From DATKXO01 sp035528995 (lineage in GTDB: Bacteria; Planctomycetota; Phycisphaerae; UBA1845), in NCBI GenBank assembly GCA_035528995.1, contig DATKXO010000018.1, positions 1 through 36,840 on the forward strand: a stretch of DNA of 36,840 bases, written 5' to 3'. The translations under genes and the position numbers were made by a program. Each line of letters starts with the position of its first letter. Position 1 is the first letter of the stretch. Positions 7,396 to 16,707 of this stretch are shown in pieces. The notes below the pieces were generated by a model that saw only the letters and a program-made list of their open reading frames with translations, had not been told where the DNA came from and made no database searches.

Positions 7396-9156
7396 CTAAT
7401 CCACCGCCGCGACGACCGAAACTGTTCCACCTGCCTCTGTTTGGAGCAGGATCACGTTTGGGTAGTTGTCCTTGTTCAGGGCGACATCGACGAAGATCAC
7501 GGGCGTGTCCAGGTTGCTGTGATAGACGAGATGGTCAGCGTCGCCGTCGTCACCGCTGACCATGGTCAGCACCACATCTTCCACCCGGTCAAGCTCCGCT
7601 CCGCTTGTATCGTAGCTGACCAGATCCACCAGAATTGTCTGCGGTGCGTCGGACACCGTTGTCGGGTTCTCTTCGATGCGCGTGACCACCGCCAGGTGGA
7701 AAGTGTAGCTTTGCAGAAGCATGAACTCGTTGGGGTCAAAGGGAGCCAGATCGTTGGAGAGGTCCATCATGTCCAGGTATTCAGGCTCGCCGGCGAGCCG
7801 GGGCGGCTCCATCAGTCCTGTGTCCGGATCGAACACGTAATCCAAACCCTCCCACAAACCGGCGCTGCCCAAGTCCTGCGCGAAGGTGAACCCGCGACCT
7901 ACGGTCAGGCCGGCGAAGTTGATCGTCAGCGTCCCCGCCATCGTACCGGGGCCTTCCAACGCGCTCGGGTCCGGCGCGTTGGTGAACGTGCCGTCGCCCA
8001 CCACGATGATAGCGTCCCCTAGCGAGGACTCCCGGAACTGCGAAACGTCGTAGGCCACCTGGAACACATCGGTCGGTGGCCCGACCGGCGGCTGGTAGAC
8101 GCCCTCCCAGTCGGCCGTGGTGGCCGCGTCGAACGCCAACGGGGCGATGGCCGGGGACATCGTGACTGTCACCGGGGTACCCAGCGCCCCCGATGAAGGT
8201 GCCAGGTCGATCGACACCACCGTTACCGCCTGCGTCGCTTCGGGCTCGAAGACATCGTCCCCATCTGGATCGACGAGCAAGGTGATGACTACATCGCCCA
8301 GGGCTGTGCTCGCCGTGAGGCCCTCGACGAACACGACGATAGCCACGGGCATGCCCTGTTGGCTGGCGCCGAATACCACTTGAAAGACACCGAAGTCGCC
8401 GAGATCGACGTCAGCGTCTTCGTCCAGGTCCGCCGAGTCGCAATCCGGGCTCGTTGCCGGCGCTCCAGCGAACAGGGTCCGAAACGGGGCTAGGTCAAAG
8501 AGGTCTACGTCATTGTCTCCATCCAGGTCGGGCTTCTCGCACTGCGCTCCTGGAGTAGCGCCGGGGCCGCTTAGCCAGCCCTCCCAGGACGTGAAATCGT
8601 CCAGGTGCACGTCACCGTCACGGTCGAATTCGGCGGCCACGATCACCGGCGGCCCGCCAACGCACCCGGCGAAGGTCGCAAAGTCATCCAGGTCCACCCG
8701 GCCGTCGGCGTCCAGATCGCCGAGCAACGCCGTCGGCGGCCCAGTGAGGACCGACCAGAATACGCTGTAATCGGCCAGGTCAACGTCGGTATCCGAGTCA
8801 AAGTCCAGGACCTCGCACTCCGGGGCCGACGGGCCTCCGCCCTCGCCGCTGAAGCACACCTGCAGCAGACTGAAGTCGTGCAAGTCAATGTCGCCGTCAA
8901 GGTCGGAGTCACCGGCGCTGCCTGGAGCGGTGAACACGACACCCGGGGGAATCAGGTTGTCCTTGGCGGGCGTGTCCCACAGCGAGATTCGACCCGGATC
9001 GTAGTCGAACTTGTACGACGACGTGGCAGGGACCGTAAACTCCGTCTGCTGCGGCTCCTCACCGACTATGACGACCAAGCCCGGGCCGTCGGCGAAGGCC
9101 GACGCGGCGCACACCCACGCGGCGACCCAACACGCGCACGACGCTCGCGCTTCCAT
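7396..9156 (-). CDS. Secreted protein with six dockerin-like calcium repeats
   Basis: The 586-residue product begins with a signal peptide (MEARASCACWVAAWVCAASAFA), from an ATG with AAGGGA upstream. Six EF-hand-like dockerin repeats span roughly residues 82-262: DLDGDIDLHDF, DSDTDVDLADY, DADGRVDLDDF, DRDGDVHLDDF, DGDNDVDLFDL and DEDADVDLGDF. Dockerin type I modules normally hold two repeats and sit at the C-terminus; this array is N-proximal. The C-terminal half is beta-rich without a recognised catalytic domain. It includes a segment (WEGVYQPPVGPPTDVFQVAYDV) that reads like a PEP-CTERM-type or adhesin beta domain, but I cannot name it. It is the first gene of the exported-protein cluster, about 80 bases after a strong promoter. 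Confidence 0.85.
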   Translation of the reverse strand: MEARASCACWVAAWVCAASAFADGPGLVVIVGEEPQQTEFTVPATSSYKFDYDPGRISLWDTPAKDNLIPPGVVFTAPGSAGDSDLDGDIDLHDFSLLQVCFSGEGGGPSAPECEVLDFDSDTDVDLADYSVFWSVLTGPPTALLGDLDADGRVDLDDFATFAGCVGGPPVIVAAEFDRDGDVHLDDFTSWEGWLSGPGATPGAQCEKPDLDGDNDVDLFDLAPFRTLFAGAPATSPDCDSADLDEDADVDLGDFGVFQVVFGASQQGMPVAIVVFVEGLTASTALGDVVITLLVDPDGDDVFEPEATQAVTVVSIDLAPSSGALGTPVTVTMSPAIAPLAFDAATTADWEGVYQPPVGPPTDVFQVAYDVSQFRESSLGDAIIVVGDGTFTNAPDPSALEGPGTMAGTLTINFAGLTVGRGFTFAQDLGSAGLWEGLDYVFDPDTGLMEPPRLAGEPEYLDMMDLSNDLAPFDPNEFMLLQSYTFHLAVVTRIEENPTTVSDAPQTILVDLVSYDTSGAELDRVEDVVLTMVSGDDGDADHLVYHSNLDTPVIFVDVALNKDNYPNVILLQTEAGGTVSVVAAVD

Positions 9157-9241
9157 ACTACTTTCCCTTATGACCTTGGCGCCACCCGACCGGTCCGCGC
9201 CGTGGACCTGCTCCGAAGACTTGCATTCGACAACAGTCTGC

Positions 9242-9270
9242 AGATTACCGCCCGAATAGACTCTTGTCAA
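9242..9270 (-). promoter_or_regulatory. Sigma-70 promoter for the exported-protein cluster
   Basis: A perfect TTGACA (9265-9270) and a TAATCT (9242-9247) are 17 bases apart on the minus strand, in the 166-base spacer between the BatA-like gene and the dockerin-repeat gene. The predicted leader is about 80 bases. No other good promoter is visible before the next three genes. Confidence 0.6.
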
Positions 9271-9322
9271 GTACGTGAAGCTGCCCTGCTCTACAACGTG
9301 CCCGCTCCGCCTGGGGGGTTGT

Positions 9323-11398
9323 CTACACGAAAACGCGCTTGTTGTAGATGATCCACTCGATCAGCAGGACGGCGAGGATGCCGACCAGGATCCAGGGCCA
9401 GAAGGGTCGGTTGACCGACTGGAGTTGGCCGCTGGTGGCGACGCGGCTGGCGCCGATGCGGACGGCCTGGCTGGGGCGGATGTCGCTCTCGGTCGAGTTG
9501 AACAGGTTGACGGCGAACTTCTCCTCCCCCGGCGGCGTGCCCTCGACGCGATAGACGCCGACCTGGCGCGTGCGGGCGTAATGGGCCGTGGCCGCACCGC
9601 CCGTGGCCACCGAGTCGCTGACGCCGTCGGGGCGGGCGATGCTGAGCGTGCGGACCCTCGGGCGCACCGGGATGGTCACCGGTTCGCCGGGCCGCACGCC
9701 GATCTGCCCGCCGCCCGAGATGTTGGCCGTCAGGAACTGCACGGCGTTGTACATGAACACCGGGAAGTGGGCCTTGGTCACCCAGGTGGTGTTCATCAAC
9801 ATCTGCCCCGTGGCCTGGTCCTCGATCACCAGCGGGAACGCCGAGATGAGGTAGTCGCGGGCGTCGCGGCTGAAGTAGGCCATCACCGGCGCCGACTCGC
9901 CCTCCATCAGCAGGGTCGCGTCCGAGGGAACGGTTAACTCGTACCAGTCCCAGACGCGGATCGTCTCGATGGCCACGTGCCGCAGCACCGGGTGCGATTC
10001 GTCCCAGTTAAAAATCTGCTCGTTGGTGATGCGATCTCCCGTTGCGACGCCTTCGATGAGCGGCACGCCGCCCCAGAAAAAGTAGCTGCCCTGCGGCAGG
10101 CGCTTCGTCGAATGGCGGTCGAACATGACCAGGTCGTACACGCTGCGGTCGCTCTCGGCCAGGAGGTCCTCGTCGGCCTTCTCATACTCGGCCGGTGACA
10201 TCATCGTGACTTCCAGCGGCAGCGTGGGCAGCACCCGCTGCAAGAAAAGGTTGCCGGTCGAGACGAACAGCACCTTCACACGTCGCGGCGGACGCACCAC
10301 GGTCCAGGCCTTGTTGTCGGCCTCCAGGGCGTCTTCGACGGCCAGGCTGACCTCGACCACACCGCCGCCCTCGAAAACCAGTTCGTCAAACGCGATCGAG
10401 GCGACACTGCCGACCGGCGGCTCGGCCGTTGCAGCGTCGAGCGGCTCGGTTGATCCGTCGGTCGGCTCCTCCTCCGCGACCGGTGCGGCCAGACCCGCTT
10501 CCAGTCGCACCGTTTGGGTGTCGGCGAACTGGCTCACGCCCTGCTCGTCGCGCACGCGGAGCACCGCGTCAAAGCTGACCGGTTCGGGGCCGAAGTTCCG
10601 CACCGTGGCGAAGACCTCCATGGCCTCGGGACGCTCGTAGTTCCGCCGGGCGGCCATGGCGATCACGCCCACGTTGTCACCGCGCTGCCCGATGCTGACC
10701 ACCTCGACCTTTTCGGCGTCGAGACGTTGCATGGTCAGCTCGGCCGCGTCCTCGATGCGCCCGTCGGTGAACAGCACGGCGGTGGCCGGTGGAGCGGCGG
10801 ACGTCGGGGCGACGTCGGTGCCGGCCTGGGCGCCACCGATGATCAGGTTCTGCGAATAGGCCTCGGCCAGGGCGACGGCCTCGGTGAGCGTCGAACTGCT
10901 CTGGGTCTGCCCGATGGAGCCGATCTTGCGTTTGAGGGCCTCGCGGTCGGCGTCGAAGGAGGAGACGATGGTGGCCCGATCGCAGAAGGCGATGACCATG
11001 GCCCGCCCGTCGTCGGGCATGCCGTCGACCAGGCGTTTGGCCTCGCTTTTGGCAATCTCGAGGCGCGATCGCCCGCCGTCCTCCTCGACGGCCATCGAGG
11101 CGGAGTGGTCGATCATGATGACCAGGGTGCTCTCGTGTGAAAGGGCCTGCTCGAGCATCGGCTTGCCCAAAGCCATCGCGGCGAGCAGCAGTACCAGCAG
11201 TTGCAGGATCAGAAGAAGGTTGTTGCGCAGTTTCTGAAACGGGGAGTTGACGTGCAGGTCCTGCACCGCCCGCTTCCACAGCAGCGTGCAGGAGATGGGC
11301 AGTTCCCGACGCCGCAGCTTGAGGAAGTACAGCACGACCAGCGGCGGCACAGTCACCGCAGCCGCAGCCGCAATCATCCATGGTGCAAGAAAAGACAA
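9323..11398 (-). CDS. BatA-like membrane protein with VWA domain
   Basis: The 691-residue protein has a BatA N-terminal module: two membrane segments (about 8-27 and 60-80) flanking a short basic loop with SCTLLWKRAVQDL. A von Willebrand A domain follows, with a MIDAS start of D97-H-S99-A-S101. A beta-rich extracytoplasmic region comes next, and the end is a membrane helix (WPWILVGILAVLLIEWIIY) with a short cytoplasmic tail. The start codon is TTG; the resulting MSFLAPWMI matches the usual BatA beginning better than any later Met. It is the last gene of the MoxR-VWA cluster, 130 bases after the DUF58 gene. In such clusters MoxR ATPases act as chaperones on VWA proteins; the substrate is not evident here. 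Confidence 0.88.
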   Translation of the reverse strand: MSFLAPWMIAAAAAVTVPPLVVLYFLKLRRRELPISCTLLWKRAVQDLHVNSPFQKLRNNLLLILQLLVLLLAAMALGKPMLEQALSHESTLVIMIDHSASMAVEEDGGRSRLEIAKSEAKRLVDGMPDDGRAMVIAFCDRATIVSSFDADREALKRKIGSIGQTQSSSTLTEAVALAEAYSQNLIIGGAQAGTDVAPTSAAPPATAVLFTDGRIEDAAELTMQRLDAEKVEVVSIGQRGDNVGVIAMAARRNYERPEAMEVFATVRNFGPEPVSFDAVLRVRDEQGVSQFADTQTVRLEAGLAAPVAEEEPTDGSTEPLDAATAEPPVGSVASIAFDELVFEGGGVVEVSLAVEDALEADNKAWTVVRPPRRVKVLFVSTGNLFLQRVLPTLPLEVTMMSPAEYEKADEDLLAESDRSVYDLVMFDRHSTKRLPQGSYFFWGGVPLIEGVATGDRITNEQIFNWDESHPVLRHVAIETIRVWDWYELTVPSDATLLMEGESAPVMAYFSRDARDYLISAFPLVIEDQATGQMLMNTTWVTKAHFPVFMYNAVQFLTANISGGGQIGVRPGEPVTIPVRPRVRTLSIARPDGVSDSVATGGAATAHYARTRQVGVYRVEGTPPGEEKFAVNLFNSTESDIRPSQAVRIGASRVATSGQLQSVNRPFWPWILVGILAVLLIEWIIYNKRVFV

Positions 11399-11403
11399 GG
11401 TAA

Positions 11404-11438
11404 AGCTCTCAGCTATCAGCTTTCAGCCATCAGCCAGT
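11404..11438. repeat. Heptamer tandem array, about five units
   Basis: Five consecutive 7-base units of the form AGCYNTC (AGCTCTC, AGCTATC, AGCTTTC, AGCCATC, then a decayed AGCCAGT) lie just upstream of the BatA-like start, in sequence richer in A+T than the surrounding genes. Confidence 0.75.
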
Positions 11439-11506
11439 GGGTCGCACCGTTGAGGGCGCTCACGCGGTGCGAGTTCCCTTCTCAATCCCCGATTCCGAAT
11501 TCGCCT

Positions 11507-11534
11507 CTCACTTCTCACTTTTTACTTCTTACTT
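11507..11534. repeat. Second heptamer tandem array, four units over the DUF58 stop
   Basis: Four 7-base units of consensus CTCACTT (two exact, then TTTACTT and CTTACTT) run to and across the stop codon of the DUF58 gene (TAA on the minus strand at 11529-11531). The unit differs from that of the array at 11404-11438, but the period is the same. Confidence 0.75.
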
Positions 11535-12431
11535 CAGCAGCCCGCGGCGGCGCAGGTATGACAGCACCAACTGATCAAACGGCACGTCCGTTCCCGTGAA
11601 GAGGTAGGAGATGCCGCGGCGGGCGCAGAACTCCTTAAGCGATCCGCAGTAAGCCTGCAGGTTTTGCTTGTAGCGGTTGAGCAAGGCCCGGCTGACCGTG
11701 ACCTCGGCCATGTCGTGGTCCTCGACGTCGCGCAGCCGCAGGTCGCCGGCCAGTTCCGGGGCCATCTCCTCGGGCGAAAGCATCTGCACCATGTACAGGT
11801 CCAAATCGCGGCCCAGCAGATAGCGCAGGCCCTGCTCGAAGCCGCCCTTCTCGAAGAAGTCGCTCAGCACCAGCAGGATGCCGCGCTGCGGATGTCGGAT
11901 GACGAACTGCTTGCAGGCCAGCGTCAGGTTGCTGACACCGTCGGGTTCGAGACGGGTCAGAAACTCGATGATTTTGAACATCATCCGCCGCCCGCGGACG
12001 CCGGGCAACTCGCTCCGCAGGCCGTCGGCGTAGGGATAGATGCTGACCCGGTCGAAGTTGCACAGCCCGATGTAGGCCAGAGCGGCCGCCACGCGCTTGG
12101 CATACAGCGCTTTGCTGGGTTTGCCCCAGTCCATGCTCTTCGAGGCGTCGATGAGCACGCCGACGTGCAGGTCCTCCTCCTGGAGAAAGAGCTTGAGGAA
12201 GAGCTTGTCCAGGCGGGCGAAGATGTTCCAGTCCAGGAAGCGCAGGTCATCGCCCACCACGTAGGGGCGGTAGTCGGCGAACTCGACGCTCTCGCCGCGC
12301 CGCTTCGTCCGCCGCTCGCCGCGCAACTTCCCCGCGAAGATCTTGCGCGACACGAACTCCAGCCGCTCCAGCCGGGCCATGAAATCCGGGTCGAGCAAGT
12401 CAACGGGTTTGTCTCTGGTCGCAATCGCCAT
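11529..12431 (-). CDS. DUF58 domain protein (VWA-like partner of MoxR)
   Basis: The 300-residue soluble protein shows the DUF58 signature: GESVEFADYRPYVVGDDLRF followed by LDWNIFARLDKL. It then enters a VWA-like fold with the metal-site stretch LIDASKSM (Asp95, Ser97, Ser99). No membrane segment is present. DUF58 genes commonly neighbour moxR and bat genes, and the proteins are thought to be MoxR clients or adaptors. Here moxR ends 45 bases upstream. The last codons lie inside a heptamer tandem array. The start ATG gives MAIATRDKP; no strong ribosome site is seen, so coupling to moxR translation is plausible. Confidence 0.93.
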   Translation of the reverse strand: MAIATRDKPVDLLDPDFMARLERLEFVSRKIFAGKLRGERRTKRRGESVEFADYRPYVVGDDLRFLDWNIFARLDKLFLKLFLQEEDLHVGVLIDASKSMDWGKPSKALYAKRVAAALAYIGLCNFDRVSIYPYADGLRSELPGVRGRRMMFKIIEFLTRLEPDGVSNLTLACKQFVIRHPQRGILLVLSDFFEKGGFEQGLRYLLGRDLDLYMVQMLSPEEMAPELAGDLRLRDVEDHDMAEVTVSRALLNRYKQNLQAYCGSLKEFCARRGISYLFTGTDVPFDQLVLSYLRRRGLLK

Positions 12432-12476
12432 AGTACCGGACGGGCCATGCCCGCCACATCATTCTCGGTCCGCTGC

Positions 12477-13496
<1,020 letters not shown>

Positions 13497-13548
13497 GGTC
13501 GTTTCCTCGATTGTGGTTCGGGGCACCATCGGCGGTGCCGGCCGTCGG

Positions 13549-16500
13549 TCAGTCGTCCTTCTTCTCTTCCATATCCTTGCGGGCCCGACGCTTGGCCTCC
13601 AGCAGTCGGGAGGTCACGTCGGGGCCTTCCTCTTCGCCCGCTTTGGCGGGCGCGGGCGGTCGTCGCTTCTCGACGAAGCCGGGCTCGGCCTTGGCGCCAC
13701 CGAGCCGTTCGTGCAGATCGCCGACGGGTGCCTGGGCCTGTTTCTCGCCGACGTCGAAGCGGGCCTGGGCGTCCGGGGCCGGCATGTCGGCTCGCTCCCC
13801 TGCCGGCGCGGCGTCGCGCTTACCGGTCTGCTCGTCGCGGACCCTATCGCGCGTGGTCTTGAGCTGTTCGAGCGACGCCTCGCTCCGAGCACCGGCCAGG
13901 GTCAATGCGTTGACGGTATGGGTCAGCCCGTCGATGGCCGGCCCGATCGAGCGCCAGCGGATGGCCCAGCCGATCAACTCCGCTAGAACCAGCACGCCGA
14001 TCACGCCCAGCAGCGAGCTGTGGATCAGGTCCAGCCCCCACAACATGAACACGATCACCACCGCCTCGACGAAGATCGAGAACGCCAGCCAGCTCGCCAG
14101 GCGGCGGATGGCCACATCCAGCAGAAACAGCGGCAGCAGCAGCCAGGCCAGCGTCCAGTCCCAGGCCGGGCGCCGGGCCACCGTCGGCGGAAGGTCGTGC
14201 GAGAACACGTCGTCACTCTCGGGGTTCATGTTGAGCCACCTGCCGCCGCTGATGTCGGCCACCTGGCGGAGCAGGGCCTCGTTGGTGGACAGCTCGCGGA
14301 ACTCGGGCGAGAAGGGCACGGCCGCCCCGGTGTGGATTGAGCCTTTGTATTCACCCGCCTCGAACACGGCCACGTTGGCAATGAACGGGCCGGTCTGATC
14401 CAGCGCGAAGCTCGCTTCATAATGACCCGGACCGGTCTGGGTGAACTGGACAGGCAACACCGTCTGGTCCGGGCGGATCACGTTCGTCTTGAACTGCAGG
14501 AAGTTGAGGTAGCCGGCGTCCTTGTCCAGGGCTTCGACCACGATTCGCCCGGTGTCGCCCTCGATGCGGGTGAAGGTCTCGAACTCGGCCGGGGCCTCCT
14601 GCCGCATCGACCAGCGCACGATCTGGGCCCACAGCTTGGCGAACCGATCCCAGCCGGTCCACTGCTGTCCCCATCGCGGCCAGTAACCGCTGGTGAACGC
14701 AACGGCCTTGCCCAGCCCCTCCTGCCAGTGGGCCAGGACCGGATCGTTCCCGTCCTTGGTCGCGCGAACCAGCGGCATCTGCACGCGCGAGTCCTCCTTG
14801 GGCGAAGTCAACACCAGCCCGCCCAACTCCGGCAGGTCTTCCGACGAGAAAATGCCGGGCATCACCTCGCTGTCGGCCACGAGGACCTGGGGCTGAAACG
14901 GCTCGTCGATGATCAGCGGGCGGCGAACGATCTTGGACTCCTTGACGAAGATCTGCGGCAGCATGCGCGGATTGCGGCAGGCGTAGAACCGACCTTCGGT
15001 GGCCGTGGCGATGTCCCGCAGCGTCCGCTCCACCACGTGCGAGCCGTAGCCGATGCCGATGGTGCTGCAGGTGATCTTGAGGTCCTTCATCTCCTTAAGG
15101 ATGCTGGCCTGGGGCGGGCTGGGGTCGCCGTCCGAGATGATGATGATGTGCTTCTGGGCGGCGTCGGTGGCCTTGAGCCCCTTCAAGGCCAGCGCCATCG
15201 TGGCGTCGAAGTCCGGCATGTCGCCGATCTGCATCTGATCGATCCGCGACTTGATCCAGGCCTTGTTGCTGGCGATGTTCAGCGGCACCTCCCAGTTCTC
15301 GCCGCCGGGCGACCAACTGTAGGCCAGCACCCCGATGTAGTCCCGCGAGCTGATCGTATCCACGCTCTTCTTGGCCACCTCCTTGCCCCAAAAGTTGCCG
15401 CGGGGGATCTCGCAGGAGTGCATGATCAGCACCAGCGCCCCGCGGGGGATGACGCGCTTGTGCTTGATCTCGAAGGAGACGGGCATGACATCGGCCACCG
15501 GCGATCCGATCCAACCGCCGGCCCCGAAGCTCTCGTCCCCGCCGGTCATGATCAGGCCGCCGCCCAGGTCGCGCACGTACGAGGCCAGTTGCTTGTGCTG
15601 CTCGTCGGTAAAGGTGTTGGCCGGCACGTTCGCTAGCACGATGCACGAGTACTCCAGCATCTGCAAAAGGTCCATCTGACCCTCGGCCGCCCGCTGGGTG
15701 TGCACCGTGATGTTCTCGCTGAGCAGGGCCTCGACCAGGCGGACGTCATGCTCCGGATTACCGCTGACCACCAGCACCTTCCCCCGGCCGGCCACGAAGG
15801 AGAACGCGTCGCCCCGGTTGTTGTCCACGATGGTGTCCTGGTCGGGCGAGTCGGGCGTAAAAACCGCGCTGAAGCGCTGCGGCCCGCCGCTCCGCACCGG
15901 CAGCTTCACCATGAAGGCGTTGTTGCCCGGCTGCAGATCGACGTGGGCGTAGTCGGCCGGCAACTCGACCTTCACGCCGTTGTGATACAGATCGACCGTG
16001 CCGCCGGCGCTACGACGCGAGTGCAGCACCATCCGCAGGGGGACCTGCTCGCCCTCCTCGGCGTTGGTCGGGGCGATCATGCGGTCGAAGTAGACCTCGT
16101 TGCGGTGGCGGTACCACAGGGGCACCACGTCGATGACCACGTTGTCGGCCCTGGCCCGCTGGGCCTCGCCGACCACGTCGCCCATGTTGTCGTTGCCGTC
16201 GGAGAGGATGACGATCCGCTTGGCGGTGTCGTGCGGGAACATGGCCATGGCCAGGCGGACCGCGGCCGCAATGTCCGTGCGGTCCTTGTTGGGCATGTCC
16301 GGCAGGCGGCCCGGGTCCAGGAAGTAGCCGCCTTCCATGGGCAACTGCTCCAGGTAGGCGGTGCGGGCGAAGTCGATCACGCCGATGCGGTCCTGCGAGG
16401 GGATGTCCTCGCACACCGCCCGGATGTACTCCTCCTGCTCGGTCAGCTTCTCCTTCACGCTGTCCGAACGGTCCATCAGGAACATGACCGTCAGGTCTTT

Positions 16501-16707
16501 GTTGGTGCGGACCTTGACCACCTCGGCCAGGCCGGCCGCCAGAACCACGATGACCAGCGACCGCAGGATCAGCGACATCACCCGCCGCACGGGGTCCAGA
16601 CCGGCCAGCGAGCGCAGCGACAGCAACACCAGCACCGGCACGAGCAGACACAGCCACAGCCACTCGGGCTTCTCGAAGGCGAACGGCATGTTCAACGCCA
16701 GAATCAT
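13549..16707 (-). CDS. Large membrane VWA protein with glutamine-amidotransferase-like domain
   Basis: The 1052-residue protein has two N-terminal membrane helices (about 14-32 and 45-63). A VWA domain follows whose metal site is D79-R-S81-D-S83. Around residues 310-410 is an inactive GATase1-like domain: the nucleophile-elbow region reads LIMTGGDESFG, without the catalytic Cys. A second VWA-like domain opens with LIMHSCEIP instead of DxSxS, so it should not bind metal classically, though IIIISDGDPS is kept. A beta-rich part, then three C-terminal helices and a charged cytoplasmic tail complete it. The ATG overlaps the NHL gene stop as ATGA, which fixes the start and suggests translational coupling. 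It is the likely central membrane partner of the downstream MoxR ATPase. Confidence 0.92.
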   Translation of the reverse strand: MILALNMPFAFEKPEWLWLCLLVPVLVLLSLRSLAGLDPVRRVMSLILRSLVIVVLAAGLAEVVKVRTNKDLTVMFLMDRSDSVKEKLTEQEEYIRAVCEDIPSQDRIGVIDFARTAYLEQLPMEGGYFLDPGRLPDMPNKDRTDIAAAVRLAMAMFPHDTAKRIVILSDGNDNMGDVVGEAQRARADNVVIDVVPLWYRHRNEVYFDRMIAPTNAEEGEQVPLRMVLHSRRSAGGTVDLYHNGVKVELPADYAHVDLQPGNNAFMVKLPVRSGGPQRFSAVFTPDSPDQDTIVDNNRGDAFSFVAGRGKVLVVSGNPEHDVRLVEALLSENITVHTQRAAEGQMDLLQMLEYSCIVLANVPANTFTDEQHKQLASYVRDLGGGLIMTGGDESFGAGGWIGSPVADVMPVSFEIKHKRVIPRGALVLIMHSCEIPRGNFWGKEVAKKSVDTISSRDYIGVLAYSWSPGGENWEVPLNIASNKAWIKSRIDQMQIGDMPDFDATMALALKGLKATDAAQKHIIIISDGDPSPPQASILKEMKDLKITCSTIGIGYGSHVVERTLRDIATATEGRFYACRNPRMLPQIFVKESKIVRRPLIIDEPFQPQVLVADSEVMPGIFSSEDLPELGGLVLTSPKEDSRVQMPLVRATKDGNDPVLAHWQEGLGKAVAFTSGYWPRWGQQWTGWDRFAKLWAQIVRWSMRQEAPAEFETFTRIEGDTGRIVVEALDKDAGYLNFLQFKTNVIRPDQTVLPVQFTQTGPGHYEASFALDQTGPFIANVAVFEAGEYKGSIHTGAAVPFSPEFRELSTNEALLRQVADISGGRWLNMNPESDDVFSHDLPPTVARRPAWDWTLAWLLLPLFLLDVAIRRLASWLAFSIFVEAVVIVFMLWGLDLIHSSLLGVIGVLVLAELIGWAIRWRSIGPAIDGLTHTVNALTLAGARSEASLEQLKTTRDRVRDEQTGKRDAAPAGERADMPAPDAQARFDVGEKQAQAPVGDLHERLGGAKAEPGFVEKRRPPAPAKAGEEEGPDVTSRLLEAKRRARKDMEEKKDD

